NCBI GenBank assembly: GCA_036489975.1 | Contig: DASXES010000026.1 | Coordinates: forward strand, 1-64,000 | Length of the DNA stretch: 64,000 nt | Direction of reading: 5' to 3' | From: Roseiarcus sp036489975 | GTDB lineage: Bacteria; Pseudomonadota; Alphaproteobacteria; Rhizobiales; Beijerinckiaceae | Part shown: positions 18,135 through 26,512 of the stretch, piece by piece | Layout: every line of letters starts with the position of its first letter | How positions within the stretch are numbered: the first letter of the stretch is position 1 | Notes under the pieces: model-generated | What the model saw: only the letters and a program-made list of their open reading frames with translations | What the model was told of the DNA's origin: nothing | Databases searched by the model: none | Translations under genes and position numbers: made by a program

Positions 18135-18282
18135 GCGATCCGCTCCAGATGCGACAGGACATGGTTTCTCTGAATCTGCCTTCGTCACCTTTCGCCGTTC
18201 GGCGCGTTACCATGGTCGACGCCACGCGCCTTCGAAGCGCGAGCGCAATCGCGCTCGGCGGCCGGTCGAAATAGGAGAACAC

Positions 18283-19215
18283 TTGGAAGCGCCTCCCCTT
18301 GAACGAAAACTCGTCGCCATCCTTGCCGCCGATGTCGCAAGCTATAGCCGCCTCATGGAAATCGACGAGGAAGGAACACTAGCCACCTTATCGGCCTTTC
18401 GGGTTGTTACCGATGGTCTTATCACGCGGTACGACGGAAGAATTTGCGGGACCGCCGGCGACAGCATTCTGGCCGCGTTCGGCAGCGCCTTGGCGGCCGT
18501 GCAATGCGCGGTCGACATCCAGAACGAGCTCTCCAAGTCGAACGACGAGCTGGAAAAAGACCGCCAGATGCAGTTTCGCATAGGGATCAACGTCGGCGAC
18601 GTCATGCTAAAGGACGGAGATATTTTCGGCGACGGCGTCAACATCGCCGCGCGTCTGGAAGGGCTGGCCGATCCGGGTGGCGTCTGCATCTCGCGCGGCA
18701 TCCACGATCACGTGATGAAAAAGCTGCCGTTCGAGTTCGAGGATCTCGGGGAACAAAGCGTCAAGAATATCGCGCAGCCCGTCCGCGTTTACCGGCTGCT
18801 CCTGGACGGACGAAAGGCGGAGTTGCGATCGAGCCCGGCGGCAGCGCCTGACATCGAGGCCGACGTCCCGTCACTGGCTGACGGCGAGCCGCTTCCGCCG
18901 GTTTCCGATCCCCAGTCGGTGGAGATCGAGTTCTGGGACTCGATCAAGAACAGCACCCGCGCGGAAGAGTATGAAGCCTATCTCGAACAATATCCCGAGG
19001 GCAGTTTCGTGGCGCTTGCCCGGGTGCGTCTCGAGGCGATCCAGGAGGACGCGGTTCACGATCCGGAGGACAGAAAGATTGAGCTGTCGTTCTGGGAATC
19101 GGTGCGCGAGAGCGACAACCCAAAGCTGATCCAGGCCTATCTTGAAAAGTATCCCAATGGCGAGTTCAGCGCTCTTGCCGGGATCCGCATTGACGAGTTG
19201 AATGGCGCAAAGTGA
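18283..19215 (+). CDS. Class III adenylate/guanylate cyclase with C-terminal repeats
   Basis: A soluble nucleotide cyclase of 310 residues. The TTG at 18283 lies 5 bases after AGGAG and starts directly at the catalytic domain. The metal-binding aspartates appear as D17 (LAADVASYSRLM) and D60 (AGDSILAAF). The transition-state Asn and Arg lie in GDGVNIAARLE (N120, R124). The domain ends near residue 175. After a Pro/Ala linker come two about-40-residue repeats (213-253 and 266-305), each with FW-S near its start and YLE-YP-G-F-ALA in its middle. Similar repeats are found with cyclase and caspase-like proteins of Hyphomicrobiales. They probably mediate protein contact. The cAMP versus cGMP choice is not decided here. 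Confidence 0.92.
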   Translation: MEAPPLERKLVAILAADVASYSRLMEIDEEGTLATLSAFRVVTDGLITRYDGRICGTAGDSILAAFGSALAAVQCAVDIQNELSKSNDELEKDRQMQFRIGINVGDVMLKDGDIFGDGVNIAARLEGLADPGGVCISRGIHDHVMKKLPFEFEDLGEQSVKNIAQPVRVYRLLLDGRKAELRSSPAAAPDIEADVPSLADGEPLPPVSDPQSVEIEFWDSIKNSTRAEEYEAYLEQYPEGSFVALARVRLEAIQEDAVHDPEDRKIELSFWESVRESDNPKLIQAYLEKYPNGEFSALAGIRIDELNGAK

Positions 19216-19301
19216 TGATCGTGGCGCGCATGAAGCCGGTCGCTTGCAGGGAGGCTGGAGGGACATAGGATGGACGGGCGCAAGCTCTTTGTCTCGACCG
19301 T

Positions 19302-19660
19302 AGGTCGCCCGACATGATCGACGGTGCGAAACAATTGCCTGTCGATGGAATTTCGATGGCCTACACCTGGGACGACGCGAAGGCGCCGCGCGACGCAATT
19401 GTTCGAGATGTTCGGCAATCGCGGCATCTATCACGACGGCTGTATGGCCTCGACGCCGCCGGTGGTGGCGGGAAGCGGGCCGCAACAACGCCTTGCCGCT
19501 CAATGAAACGCTCGACGTTGGCGAGGACCGCGGCACGCCCATCCTCGAAGATTATGCGGACCGGACGCCATTCAGATACCCGGGACGAATCGACGAGGTC
19601 GAAATCAGTCTCCCGGGCGGAAACGCCGCCCATGACGTCCCCGACATCGACTCGAAGTGA
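19302..19660 (+). pseudogene. Arylsulfatase C-terminal relic, frameshifted
   Basis: Three consecutive pieces of a type I arylsulfatase are readable in three different frames. The first is MIDGAKQLPVDGISMAYTWD (from 19314). The second is the shifted TQLFEMFGNRGIYHDGCMAS (around 19397-19456). The third begins at 19499 with LNETLDVGEDRGTPILEDYA and continues to PFRYPGRIDEVEISLPGG before a stop at 19658. In intact enzymes the second and third pieces are separated by about 100 residues, so there is also an internal deletion. The catalytic N-terminal two thirds, with the formylglycine Cys motif, is absent. This is a dead remnant between the cyclase and a serine hydrolase. Confidence 0.8.
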
Positions 19661-19771
19661 AAGACGGCCGTCCCCGTCGGACGGACGCCGTCGAGGTCGG
19701 ACTCATTCGATATCCTCGCCGGTCCGGCGCTCGACGACGGAGACGTCAAGTCAAGTGAAGCGAGGCGCGCC

Positions 19772-20986
19772 TTGATCCTCATCAGAGCGGCGATTTCGGC
19801 GATTGTGATGCTCATGCTGGGCTCGGTCGGCGGTATGGCGGCGTCGATTGCGGCGCTCAAGCCGATCGACCCAGCCGCGCTGCAAAAGACCTTGGACGGG
19901 CTTGTCAAAGATCTGATGGCGCCGGGCGCGCTGGTTCTTTTGCGCATTCCGCAGGGCGAGTTCGTTTTCGGCTCAGGCGCGACGGAACTCGGCGGCGCCA
20001 AAAGTCCGCACGCCGATACCCATTTCAGGATCGCCTCGAACACCAAGACGATGACCGCCGCCGTCATCGCGCTGCTGGCCCAGGAGGGAAAACTTCGTTT
20101 CGACGATCCGGTCTCGAAATATGTCTCCGGTGTCCCCGATGGGGAGCATATCACCATCGCCCAACTGCTTACGATGCGGAGCGGCCTCCATGACTACACG
20201 CCTGCGCCAGCGCTCGCGGAAAGCCTCGATCACGAGCCGACGAGGCGTTGGACTCCTGAGGCGCTGCTGGGGCTCGCGTTCAAACATCCGCCGCTATCCG
20301 CTCCAGGCCAGGAGTTCGACTATTGCAACACGAATTACATCCTGCTCGGTCTTGTCGCCGAGAAGGTTGACGGCGAGGCGTTGGCGGCGATTTTCCGCAA
20401 GCGCCTGTTCGCGCCGCTTGGCATGCAGGAAACGCTGCTTCCACCCGATTCGTCGAACGCCATCCCCGAACCCTACGCGCATGGCTATCTGTACGGCGGC
20501 GCCTCATACGCCTTGGCGGACGCGCCTTATCCGGCCGACCTTCAGAATGCGGCCAAGGCGGGAACACTGAAGCCGAATGACGACACCAGGCAGAACCCGT
20601 CTTATGGGTGGGCGGCCGGCGGCGCCATCTCAACGGCGGCCGACCTGGCGACTTGGATGGACGCCCTGGTCGGGGGCAAGGTTCTCGATGCCGACACTCA
20701 GCGCCAATGGCTCGCGAGCCCGATACTCGAGGATCCGAGCAAACCTCTCGGCCAGAAATATGGCTACGGGATATCCGTGCTCACCTTCGGGCCGAACAGC
20801 ATGTATTTTCACGGCGGCGAAATGCCGGGGTACAACTCGTTCATGGGCCGCGATCCGGTCAACAACGTCACGCTGGTGGTATGGAGCAACCTCACGCTAT
20901 CGCTTGACGGCCTGCCGACGGCCAACACGATCATGCTGAAAATGCTCGATCGGATCTACACGGTTTCGCCGCTTCGGCAGCAATAG
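19772..20986 (+). CDS. Exported serine hydrolase, beta-lactamase/DD-peptidase family
   Basis: A 404-residue class C beta-lactamase-like protein. The TTG at 19772 follows a GAGG by 6 bases. ATGs at 19808 and 19814 are alternatives. The N-terminus (AAISAIVMLMLGSVGGMAA) is a signal peptide. The penicillin-recognising triad is complete: S-x-x-K as SNTK near residue 89, Y-x-N as YCN near 188, and H-x-G as HGG near 348. The protein is periplasmic. It could act as a D,D-carboxypeptidase/esterase, but sequence alone does not set the substrate. An arylsulfatase relic precedes it. Confidence 0.9.
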   Translation: MILIRAAISAIVMLMLGSVGGMAASIAALKPIDPAALQKTLDGLVKDLMAPGALVLLRIPQGEFVFGSGATELGGAKSPHADTHFRIASNTKTMTAAVIALLAQEGKLRFDDPVSKYVSGVPDGEHITIAQLLTMRSGLHDYTPAPALAESLDHEPTRRWTPEALLGLAFKHPPLSAPGQEFDYCNTNYILLGLVAEKVDGEALAAIFRKRLFAPLGMQETLLPPDSSNAIPEPYAHGYLYGGASYALADAPYPADLQNAAKAGTLKPNDDTRQNPSYGWAAGGAISTAADLATWMDALVGGKVLDADTQRQWLASPILEDPSKPLGQKYGYGISVLTFGPNSMYFHGGEMPGYNSFMGRDPVNNVTLVVWSNLTLSLDGLPTANTIMLKMLDRIYTVSPLRQQ

Positions 20987-21092
20987 AGGGCGGCAAGGCG
21001 CCATCCTCGTCGCCAGCCTGGTATCGAACCGGAAGGTGTTGAGGGGCCCCGCCTCACCCGATCTCGAAACCCCACACGTCGCCGCGGCCCGC

Positions 21093-21893
21093 TCAGATCC
21101 CCGCGTACCATTCGTAGCCGCGATCCTCCCAGAAGCCGCCGCGGCCGCGCGAGATCTTGGCGAAATCGTCGATCGCCTCGATGCGCATGATGTATTTCGC
21201 CATCTTGTAGCCAAGCTGGCGCTCGACCCTCAGTCGCAAGGGGGCGCCGTGCTCGACCTTGAGCGGCGCGTAGTTCATCTCGTAGGCGAGGATGGTCTGC
21301 GGATGAAACGCGTCGATGAGCCCGACCGTCTCGTAGTATTTTCCGGTGTTGTCCATCGTCTGTTCGAGCGTGTCGGCGCAGAAGAACGCGATATAGCGCG
21401 CCTGCGGCTTGAGGCCGGCGGTCTTGAGAATCTCCGATAGCTGGACCCCCTTCCACTGGCCGATGCAGCTCCAGCCCTCGACGCAATCGTGGCGCGTGAT
21501 CTGCGAGCGCGAGGGGAGGGCGCGCAGGTCCGCAAGCGAGAGCTCCATCGGCCGCTCGACCAGGCCCCCGACCTCGAGCTTCCAGTCCCGGAACCCGCCG
21601 TCGCGCAGCGCCACATATTGGGGATCGTCTGGATCGACGGAGCCGTTCGGCTTGAACCAGGGGGAGATCTCGCCGGGCGAAAATTCGCGCGCCATCGCCG
21701 TTTGCGGCCCGAGCAGCGCGCGCTGGGCGGCCTTGGTCAAGCCTTCCGCCTTTTCCAGGATCCTGAGCGCGGTCGGAGAGCCGGTGTCGCACCCCGAGAG
21801 AGGCGCGGCCATCGCGCCGACTCCGAGCCCGATGAGCAGCCTGCGGCGGGTGAAGCGCGGGCCGGAGGGGCGGATCAGACGCTCGTCGCTCAT
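21093..21893 (-). CDS. Molybdopterin-dependent oxidoreductase (sulfite oxidase/MsrP fold)
   Basis: A 266-residue protein with a Tat signal (FTRRRLLIGLGVGAMAAPLS), so the cofactor is loaded before export to the periplasm. A cysteine follows in PLSGC (residue 35), which would allow lipid anchoring. The Mo-pterin domain contains RHDCVEGWSCIGQWKG; C137 is the probable molybdenum thiolate ligand. The later AYEMNYAPLKVEHGAPLRLR segment is typical of the sulfite-oxidase-fold family. The upstream cytochrome b gene overlaps it by 4 bases, so they form an electron-transfer pair. The substrate may be a methionine sulfoxide or another S/N-oxide; this is an inference from the fold. Confidence 0.92.
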   Translation of the reverse strand: MSDERLIRPSGPRFTRRRLLIGLGVGAMAAPLSGCDTGSPTALRILEKAEGLTKAAQRALLGPQTAMAREFSPGEISPWFKPNGSVDPDDPQYVALRDGGFRDWKLEVGGLVERPMELSLADLRALPSRSQITRHDCVEGWSCIGQWKGVQLSEILKTAGLKPQARYIAFFCADTLEQTMDNTGKYYETVGLIDAFHPQTILAYEMNYAPLKVEHGAPLRLRVERQLGYKMAKYIMRIEAIDDFAKISRGRGGFWEDRGYEWYAGI

Positions 21894-22735
21894 GACTGAG
21901 TCTCCTTGATCCGGTAGCGGCCGGTGATCATCGAGCGCAAATTGTTGATGGGGCCCGAGAGGACCACCATCACGAGATGCACGATGATGAACAGGACGAG
22001 GTAGGTCGCGAGCAGAAAATGTACGGCGCGCGCCGCCTGCCGTCCGTGGAACAGCGTGAGCAGCCACGGGAAGGCCGCGTCGACCGCCGGGGACATGGTG
22101 AGCCCGGCGAGGATCAGGATGGGAAAGGCGATCACCACGCTGAGGTAAGCGAGCTTCTGCAGCACATTGTAGTGCAGCGCCTCGTCGCCGGTGGGAAAGC
22201 GAAGCCGCAGGTGTTCAACGATTGCGTGCGGGATCGTCCGCAAGTCCTTGAAGCTCGGCCAGAGTTCGCGGATGTGGCGGCGAAGCAGGAGGTTGGCGAA
22301 ATAGACAAGCCCGTTCAAGACCAGAATCCAGGCGAAGAAGAAATGCCAGCGTCGGCCCATCGCCAGATCCTGGTACGAGGGCAGCGTCGCCCACGAGGGA
22401 AAACCGCGCTCCTCGAGGTCCCCGTCGTCGCCGCGCGAGGCGCCGAAAACGCCGGTCGTGTTGAACGCGTGTCCGAAGATGGTGGTTACGCCTGCGGTCG
22501 GATTGCCGTCACTGTCCTCGTGGGCCGAGAAAGAGAAGAACGGCCGGGTGAAATTGGTCGTCTGCCCCCAGGTTAGCTGGGGATCGGCGTTGAAGATCTG
22601 CATGCCGCTCATGAGCAACACGACGAATGCGATCGCATTGACCCAATGGCAGACGCGCACCAGCGCGGAATGTCTCGCGATGAGCCGGCCCTCGGGGGCG
22701 GCGCGCGCGGGCAGGGCGGAAGAAATGGACGTCAA
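21890..22735 (-). CDS. Cytochrome b561-type membrane subunit of the Mo oxidoreductase
   Basis: A 281-residue membrane protein. The TTG at 22735 is chosen because GGAG lies 8 bases upstream; the frame is open another 45 codons. Histidines suitable for two b hemes occur in RHSALVRVCHWVNAIAF, MGRRWHFFFAWILVLNGLVY and the final ARAVHFLLATYLVLFIIVHL. Hydrophobic helices are separated by a periplasmic loop with FFSFSAHEDSDGNPT. It overlaps the molybdoenzyme gene by 4 bases. It would pass quinol electrons to that enzyme. It is larger than and unlike MsrQ, so the MsrQ name is avoided. Confidence 0.9.
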   Translation of the reverse strand: MTSISSALPARAAPEGRLIARHSALVRVCHWVNAIAFVVLLMSGMQIFNADPQLTWGQTTNFTRPFFSFSAHEDSDGNPTAGVTTIFGHAFNTTGVFGASRGDDGDLEERGFPSWATLPSYQDLAMGRRWHFFFAWILVLNGLVYFANLLLRRHIRELWPSFKDLRTIPHAIVEHLRLRFPTGDEALHYNVLQKLAYLSVVIAFPILILAGLTMSPAVDAAFPWLLTLFHGRQAARAVHFLLATYLVLFIIVHLVMVVLSGPINNLRSMITGRYRIKETQS

Positions 22736-22927
22736 CGTAAGGTCTCCATGGGCAGCTAAAAGCCAATACGCTCCCGCTCGGCCCGGCGTTTCGCGCGCAA
22801 ATCGTGATTTTTGTTTGGCGCCTTTTTGCGTCCCGCCCTGAAACCTCGCGGGGATCCTTCCGTAACCCATTCATGCCGGTCAAGGCGCGCGACTAGCGAT
22901 CGGTTCGAACAATGAATGGAGACGAAC

Positions 22928-23500
22928 ATGAACGCCAAGCTTTTGTATTGCGCCGCCGCGCTCGCCGCCGGAATCGGTCTCGCTGCGCCCTCTTTCGTCA
23001 TGCCCGCGTTAGCGGAGATGACCAAGATGGTCGGCGGCGCACCGATGTATCCATCGAAGAACATTATCGAAAACGCCGTTAACTCGAAAGATCACACCAC
23101 GCTCGTCGCGGCGGTCAAGGCCGCGGGCCTGGTGGATACGCTGGAAGGCGCCGGGCCTTTCACCGTGTTTGCGCCGACCAATGAGGCCTTCGCCCGTCTG
23201 CCGGCGGGCACGGTGAACACCCTGTTGAAGCCCGAAAACAAGCAGATGCTGACGACAATCCTGACCTATCACGTCGTTCCGGGACGCCTAACCGAGGCTG
23301 ACATTGACGCCAAAATCAAGCAAGGCGGCGGAAAGGCCATGATGAAAACCGTCCAGGGCGAAGACCTGACCTTTGCGCGCGGCGCCGGCCATCTCTGGGT
23401 TATCGACGCCAAGGGCGACAAGGCCGAAGTCACGATCCCCAACGTTATGCAATCGAACGGGGTCATTCAGGTGATCAACAAGGTTCTACTCCCGAGCTGA
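22928..23500 (+). CDS. Secreted fasciclin (FAS1) domain protein
   Basis: A 190-residue exported protein. The ATG at 22928 is preferred over 22916 because GGAGA at 22918-22922 then serves as ribosome binding site. The signal peptide is LLYCAAALAAGIGLAAPSF, then VMPALA. One FAS1 domain follows, with GPFTVFAPTNEAFARLP, TILTYHVVPGRL and GVIQVINKVLLP, the three conserved FAS1 blocks. In related bacteria this protein is encoded next to an ECF sigma/anti-sigma pair, as here, and is a likely target or partner of that system. Its role is adhesion-like or redox related; unproven. Confidence 0.93.
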   Translation: MNAKLLYCAAALAAGIGLAAPSFVMPALAEMTKMVGGAPMYPSKNIIENAVNSKDHTTLVAAVKAAGLVDTLEGAGPFTVFAPTNEAFARLPAGTVNTLLKPENKQMLTTILTYHVVPGRLTEADIDAKIKQGGGKAMMKTVQGEDLTFARGAGHLWVIDAKGDKAEVTIPNVMQSNGVIQVINKVLLPS

Positions 23501-23608
23501 ACCCTCCTCCTACGGCTCATGGGGGTGGCGGCGGGCGGGCGCCATTAGCGTCCGCTCGCTTTTTGCGTCGGTTTGCCCCGGCGCCATCCGCTATCTTAGG
23601 ATGCCGGA

Positions 23609-24160
23609 ATGACGGCGGCAGGGGCAGACGATCTCACGCGCCTTTTGAGCCGCATCGCCGCGCGCGACACGGCGGCCTTTGCGGCGCTCTATAAGCAGAC
23701 AAGCGCGAAACTCTATGGAATTGTCGCCCGTATCCTGACCCGAGGCGACGCGGCCGCCGACGTGCTTCAGGAGGCCTATGTGCGCATCTGGGAAAGGGCT
23801 GGCGACTTCGACCCCGTCAAAGGATCGCCGCTCGCGTGGATGGCGACCATCGCCCGCAACCGGGCGCTGGACGAAGTTCGACGGGTGCGCCCTGCTTCGC
23901 TCGAGGATCAGGCAGAGGGGTTCGAACCGGCCGCGGAGGAGGTCGATCCTCTTGGCGCGCGCGAACGTTCCGAGGGCCTTGCCGGGCTCATCAACTGCCT
24001 TAAGGGATTGGACGAAGAGAAGCGCGAGGTCGTCTTGCTCGCCTATTACCGAGGCTTGAGCCGCGAGGCGCTCGCCAAGCGCTTCGGACGCCCGGTCCCA
24101 ACGATCAAGACCTGGCTCCGACGCAGCCTCACGCAGCTTCGGGACTGCCTCGAGTCATGA
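23609..24160 (+). CDS. ECF RNA polymerase sigma factor (SigK-like)
   Basis: A 183-residue extracytoplasmic-function sigma factor. Region 2 contains AAFAALYKQTSAKLYGIVAR, then AADVLQEAYVRIWERAGDFD and SPLAWMATIARNRALDEVRR for -10 recognition and melting. Region 4 contains LDEEKREVVLLAYYRGLSRE, then ALAKRFGRPVPTIKTWLRRS with the -35 helix-turn-helix. The start overlaps nothing upstream. The stop overlaps the anti-sigma start by 4 bases (ATGA), the usual coupling that fixes the ratio of the two proteins. It probably drives the fasciclin gene and possibly its own operon. Confidence 0.95.
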   Translation: MTAAGADDLTRLLSRIAARDTAAFAALYKQTSAKLYGIVARILTRGDAAADVLQEAYVRIWERAGDFDPVKGSPLAWMATIARNRALDEVRRVRPASLEDQAEGFEPAAEEVDPLGARERSEGLAGLINCLKGLDEEKREVVLLAYYRGLSREALAKRFGRPVPTIKTWLRRSLTQLRDCLES

Positions 24161-24867
24161 CGATCACACCCGACGACGACTCCGCGGCGGCCGAATATGC
24201 GCTCGGCACGCTCGACGCGAGCGAGCGGGCGACGCTGGCGGCGCGGCGGTTGCGCGAGCCCGAACTCGATGAGGCGATCCGGGCCTGGGAGGAGCGGTTG
24301 GCTCCGCTCCTCGAGGCCGCGCCGGAGATCGAGCCTCCGGGCGACCTTCTCCCCGCAATCCAGGCGCGCATCCGAGCTACGTCGCCCGAAGCGCCGATGA
24401 ACGCGGCGGTTGTCGCGCTTGAACGCAAGGTCAGGCTCTGGCGGACGGTGGCGATCGCGGCGTCCGTCGTCGCCGCCGTGCTTGCGACCGGGTTCGTCGC
24501 ACGCGAAACGACTCGGCGATCCACGCCGCGCGAATATGTGGCGATCCTGCAGAAGGACGCGGCTTCGCCGGCCTTCGAGGTGACGGTCAATCTCGATAAG
24601 CAAGAGCTCACGGTTCGTCCGGTCGCGGCGCGAGCTCCCCCCGGCAAGTCTTATGAGCTCTGGATCATCGACGCGAAGCTCGGCGCGCCGCGTTCGCTTG
24701 GCGTGATTGGCGAGGGGGCCCACGCCGCGAACTTGTCCGCCTACGAAACCGGGGTGGTCGCGAGTGCGACCTACGCCGTGACGGTCGAGCCCCCGGGCGG
24801 CTCGCCGACCGGGCAGCCGTCCGGGCCGCCGGCGTTCGTTGGCAAACTGATCCCGGTAGACCGCTGA
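24157..24867 (+). CDS. Anti-sigma factor, RskA family
   Basis: A 236-residue single-pass membrane protein. The cytosolic N-terminal part (AAAEYALGTLDASERATLAA) is the sigma-binding region of RskA/ChrR-like regulators. It has no H-x3-C-x2-C zinc site. One membrane helix (TVAIAASVVAAVLATGFVA) spans residues about 88-106. The periplasmic C-terminal domain holds the RskA pattern PPGKSYELWIID, then GAPRSLGVIG and AVTVEPPGGSPTGQPSGP. Signals sensed outside the membrane would release the sigma factor. It is translationally coupled to the sigma gene by a 4-base overlap. Confidence 0.94.
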   Translation: MTITPDDDSAAAEYALGTLDASERATLAARRLREPELDEAIRAWEERLAPLLEAAPEIEPPGDLLPAIQARIRATSPEAPMNAAVVALERKVRLWRTVAIAASVVAAVLATGFVARETTRRSTPREYVAILQKDAASPAFEVTVNLDKQELTVRPVAARAPPGKSYELWIIDAKLGAPRSLGVIGEGAHAANLSAYETGVVASATYAVTVEPPGGSPTGQPSGPPAFVGKLIPVDR

Positions 24868-25210
24868 GGGCGGCCGCGCCTCGTCCCACTCCGCCAAACA
24901 GCGGCGCAATTGGAGATGCGCGTTTGAAGTATAACAATTTGCGGACTCAAATATAATTTACGTATGGGGAGAACTAAGAAAACAGCCTTCACGTGTTCGT
25001 GAGGAAGATCACCAATATGTGAAGACTTGCCTTTAGTTCGCCTTTAAGCTGAACCGCTGTCGCCCGAATATTGCGTCAGACAGGAATCATTCAGCATCTA
25101 GGCGACCGGTCGGCCGGGCTCGACTGAGAGGCCCGAGTTCTTTCGACCGTGTGCTGGAGCCACCCTCGAGCTTTTGATCGATCGTGTGGCCAGCCACAGG
25201 AGGTTATGAG
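24868..25210. other. AT-richer intergenic region before a small secreted protein gene
   Basis: No gene is seen in these 343 bases. The part around 24920-25060 is clearly richer in A and T than the rest of the window and probably holds promoter elements for the following gene, but no -35/-10 pair with good spacing could be fixed. The strong AGGAGG at 25198-25204 belongs to the next gene. Confidence 0.5.
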
Positions 25211-25498
25211 ATGAAACATGCGCTTGCAGGACTTTTATTGGCGGGAACGACCTGCGTTGCCGTTCTCGTCACTCCAGCCTTTGCGCAAGTGGCGGGCAAC
25301 CCGGGCGACTTGCACACCCCGACCGTCTATACGAGCAGGGTTGACGCTCAGACGTATGGCTATGGTGGGCTCCTCGGACCGCTTGACGCTCTGACGGCTC
25401 CAGGGACCGGTCAAGTCGCTGCAGCGCCGGGCGGCGGCGCCCCGTGCGGAGTGGTTCAGGACTTCAACGGCAGGTACACCGCCCTCTGCGGTCTGTAA
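25211..25498 (+). CDS. Small secreted protein of unknown function
   Basis: A 95-residue protein starting at the ATG at 25211, 6 bases after a perfect AGGAGG. The signal peptide is KHALAGLLLAGTTCVAVLVT ending in PAFAQ. The mature 70 residues contain Tyr/Gly/Leu runs (QTYGYGGLLGPLDALTAPG), then AAAPGGGAPCGVVQDFNGRY and end CGL. Two cysteines could form a disulfide. The strong start signal and the terminator just after it suggest a single, well-expressed transcript. No family is recognised. Confidence 0.78.
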   Translation: MKHALAGLLLAGTTCVAVLVTPAFAQVAGNPGDLHTPTVYTSRVDAQTYGYGGLLGPLDALTAPGTGQVAAAPGGGAPCGVVQDFNGRYTALCGL

Positions 25499-25516
25499 CC
25501 CTCAGGGTCTTTGCGG

Positions 25517-25549
25517 GGGCGCCGCTCCAGGTGGGCGGCGCCCTTGTTT
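25517..25549 (+). terminator. Rho-independent terminator
   Basis: GGGCGCCGC (25517-25525) pairs perfectly with GCGGCGCCC (25535-25543) around a 9-base loop and is followed by TTGTTT. It lies 18 bases after the stop of the small secreted protein gene. Confidence 0.85.
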
Positions 25550-25736
25550 CGCTGCGATGTGATTCTGCCCATCGTCACGACGCGCTTTTGCGCAGCTTTT
25601 CGAGGTCTTAGGTCGACCTCCTCGGGCGCTCGCCTGTCTCGCATTGAGAAGGAACGAAAGCCCCATCCGCGCGTTCCCGTTCGCCGGTGCGATCCCGATT
25701 TTCGCGAGTCGCGGTCGCGCGCGAGAGGAGGGCGTC

Positions 25737-26195
25737 ATGCAGGGACTTTTGTTCACGGCGGCCCTGTTGGCCGCGGGTCTTGCTGGTTTCGGCAATTTCG
25801 GCATGCGGGCGCAGGACGCGCGCGGCCCGGCGGTGCGATCTGAAGGCTTCGGCGCCCGGCAGGACCCTGAGCAGGCCGGCGTTTTCGGCCGGTGGCTCAA
25901 GCCGAACGGCCCGGAATGCGTGCCGATCTCCGACATCGCGTCGGTGTCGCGCCTAACCAAGCTTACGCCGGCGCAGTTCCAGTTCGTGCGAGCGCTCTAT
26001 ATCGCGATTCCTCCGGTGTCGCGGGAGCTTCCTCCGGGCGACAGCGCGATTGTGGCGAGCGCGGACGGCAAGGCGATGATCGCCCTGGTATCCGACGGCG
26101 AGACCTGCGCGCGGTTCCTGGCGCCCAGTTTCATCTTGTCGATGCTGGTTCAGGTGGGCAACGGCGAGAGCGCGAAGATCGGCGAGCCGATCTGA
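25737..26195 (+). CDS. Hypothetical exported protein
   Basis: From the ATG at 25737 (GGAGGG at 25727-25732) this is a 152-residue protein. A hydrophobic N-terminus (QGLLFTAALLAAGLAGFGNF) suggests a signal or anchor. The remainder includes WLKPNGPECVPISDIASVSR, LTPAQFQFVRALYIAIPPVS and IVASADGKAMIALVSDGETC, a mix of helix and strand with two cysteines. No family is recognised. It is plausible as a small periplasmic protein. The next gene starts about 300 bases later. Confidence 0.68.
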   Translation: MQGLLFTAALLAAGLAGFGNFGMRAQDARGPAVRSEGFGARQDPEQAGVFGRWLKPNGPECVPISDIASVSRLTKLTPAQFQFVRALYIAIPPVSRELPPGDSAIVASADGKAMIALVSDGETCARFLAPSFILSMLVQVGNGESAKIGEPI

Positions 26196-26512
26196 CGGAA
26201 TCTCGGGATCGAGCCCTTTCGTGCGGTGCGTCGGGAGGACGTCCGAAAGATGGAGCCTTTGGGGCGCAAGCCGATCGTCGCCGCCCTTTGACATAGCGAC
26301 GCTTCGCGAGCGTTTCCCCACCTGACGCGCGTAGCCGCGGCCCCTTCCGATCATCGTAGCTACAGCCTCCGCGCCGCCGCGCCGGCGCGCTCTTGTCGCT
26401 CGCGCCGTTCCCTTCTATGCCAGTGATGGTAGTCGAATCGAAGGCGCTTGCGCGAAACAAGCGATAAAAGGGCGACCTGTACTGGCGGCCGGTCGCGGGG
26501 ATGGGGCGACAC
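26196..26512. other. Intergenic region, nothing recognised
   Basis: No frame in this 317-base stretch has a convincing start or motif. It separates the hypothetical exported protein from the beta-barrel gene and probably holds the promoter of the latter. Confidence 0.45.

Noticed and set aside
21890..22735. MsrQ as name for the cytochrome b partner
   Set aside because: The protein is longer than MsrQ and has a different helix and loop layout, with a long periplasmic loop. Only the general role as membrane electron donor is kept.
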